Notes under the pieces: generated by a model
The model's input: only the letters and a program-made list of their open reading frames with translations
What the model was told of the DNA's origin: nothing
The model's database searches: none
Translations under genes and position numbers: made by a program
Assembly (NCBI GenBank): GCA_029550985.1
Contig: JAKPGH010000076.1
Location: 1-13,212, forward strand
Direction of reading: 5' to 3'
Length of the DNA: 13,212 bases
Source: Bacillota bacterium
Lineage (GTDB): Bacteria > Bacillota > Clostridia > Oscillospirales > Ruminococcaceae
Part shown: positions 13,201 through 13,212 of the stretch, one piece after another
Numbering within the stretch: position 1 is the stretch's first letter
Layout: each line of letters opens with the position of its first letter

Positions 13201-13212
13201 AGCGCTACCTCC

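Overview
The window looks like chromosome of a spore-forming Clostridia-type Firmicute, probably a gut Oscillospirales/Ruminococcaceae-like organism. This is inferred from the cotJ spore-coat operon, strong AGGAGG-type ribosome binding sites, GTG and TTG starts, short intergenic gaps and fairly GC-rich coding DNA. No rRNA, tRNA or CRISPR array was seen.

Layout. Minus strand 1531 to the left edge: N-terminal third of a cyclic beta-1,2-glucan synthase (GT84 type). Plus strand 1807-2644: cotJA, cotJB and the first 64-65 codons of cotJC. At 2639 cotJC is cut by a 6,459-bp element that runs to 9098. The rest of cotJC (9098-9547) follows, with the operon terminator at 9573. Then come a secreted, membrane-anchored Ser-rich protein (plus), a bidirectional terminator, glycerol kinase (minus) and a Pro/Gln-rich protein with a hydrophobic tail (minus).

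Main result. The two cotJC pieces join exactly in frame into a 213-residue Mn-catalase-like CotJC with all five expected metal ligands (E35, E65, H68, E136, H169). The insert ends with a 523-residue large serine recombinase whose stop codon lies inside the right attachment site. Joining the two element ends gives a roughly 54-bp imperfect palindrome (19 of 27 positions paired), as expected of a serine-integrase attP. Its centre is a GA dinucleotide at 2639-2640 and 9098-9099. Crossover there restores the family-typical reading GTEELAH. The arrangement is that of a skin-type intervening element: carried in vegetative cells and probably excised in the mother cell during sporulation to rebuild cotJC. 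A weak sigma-E-like promoter precedes the recombinase and shares the string ATAGACTG with a -10-like site upstream of cotJA.

Cargo. The element has no recognisable phage structural, replication or transfer genes. It carries an AT-rich gene for a membrane protein with a zinc ribbon and coiled coil, a macrodomain protein, a MarR regulator with a consensus sigma-A promoter and candidate operator, a GT8 glycosyltransferase, an FMN-binding split-barrel protein, and two small unknown proteins. The small proteins are candidates for the recombination directionality factor. Several hairpin terminators insulate the cargo from the cotJ transcript and the recombinase from the cargo.
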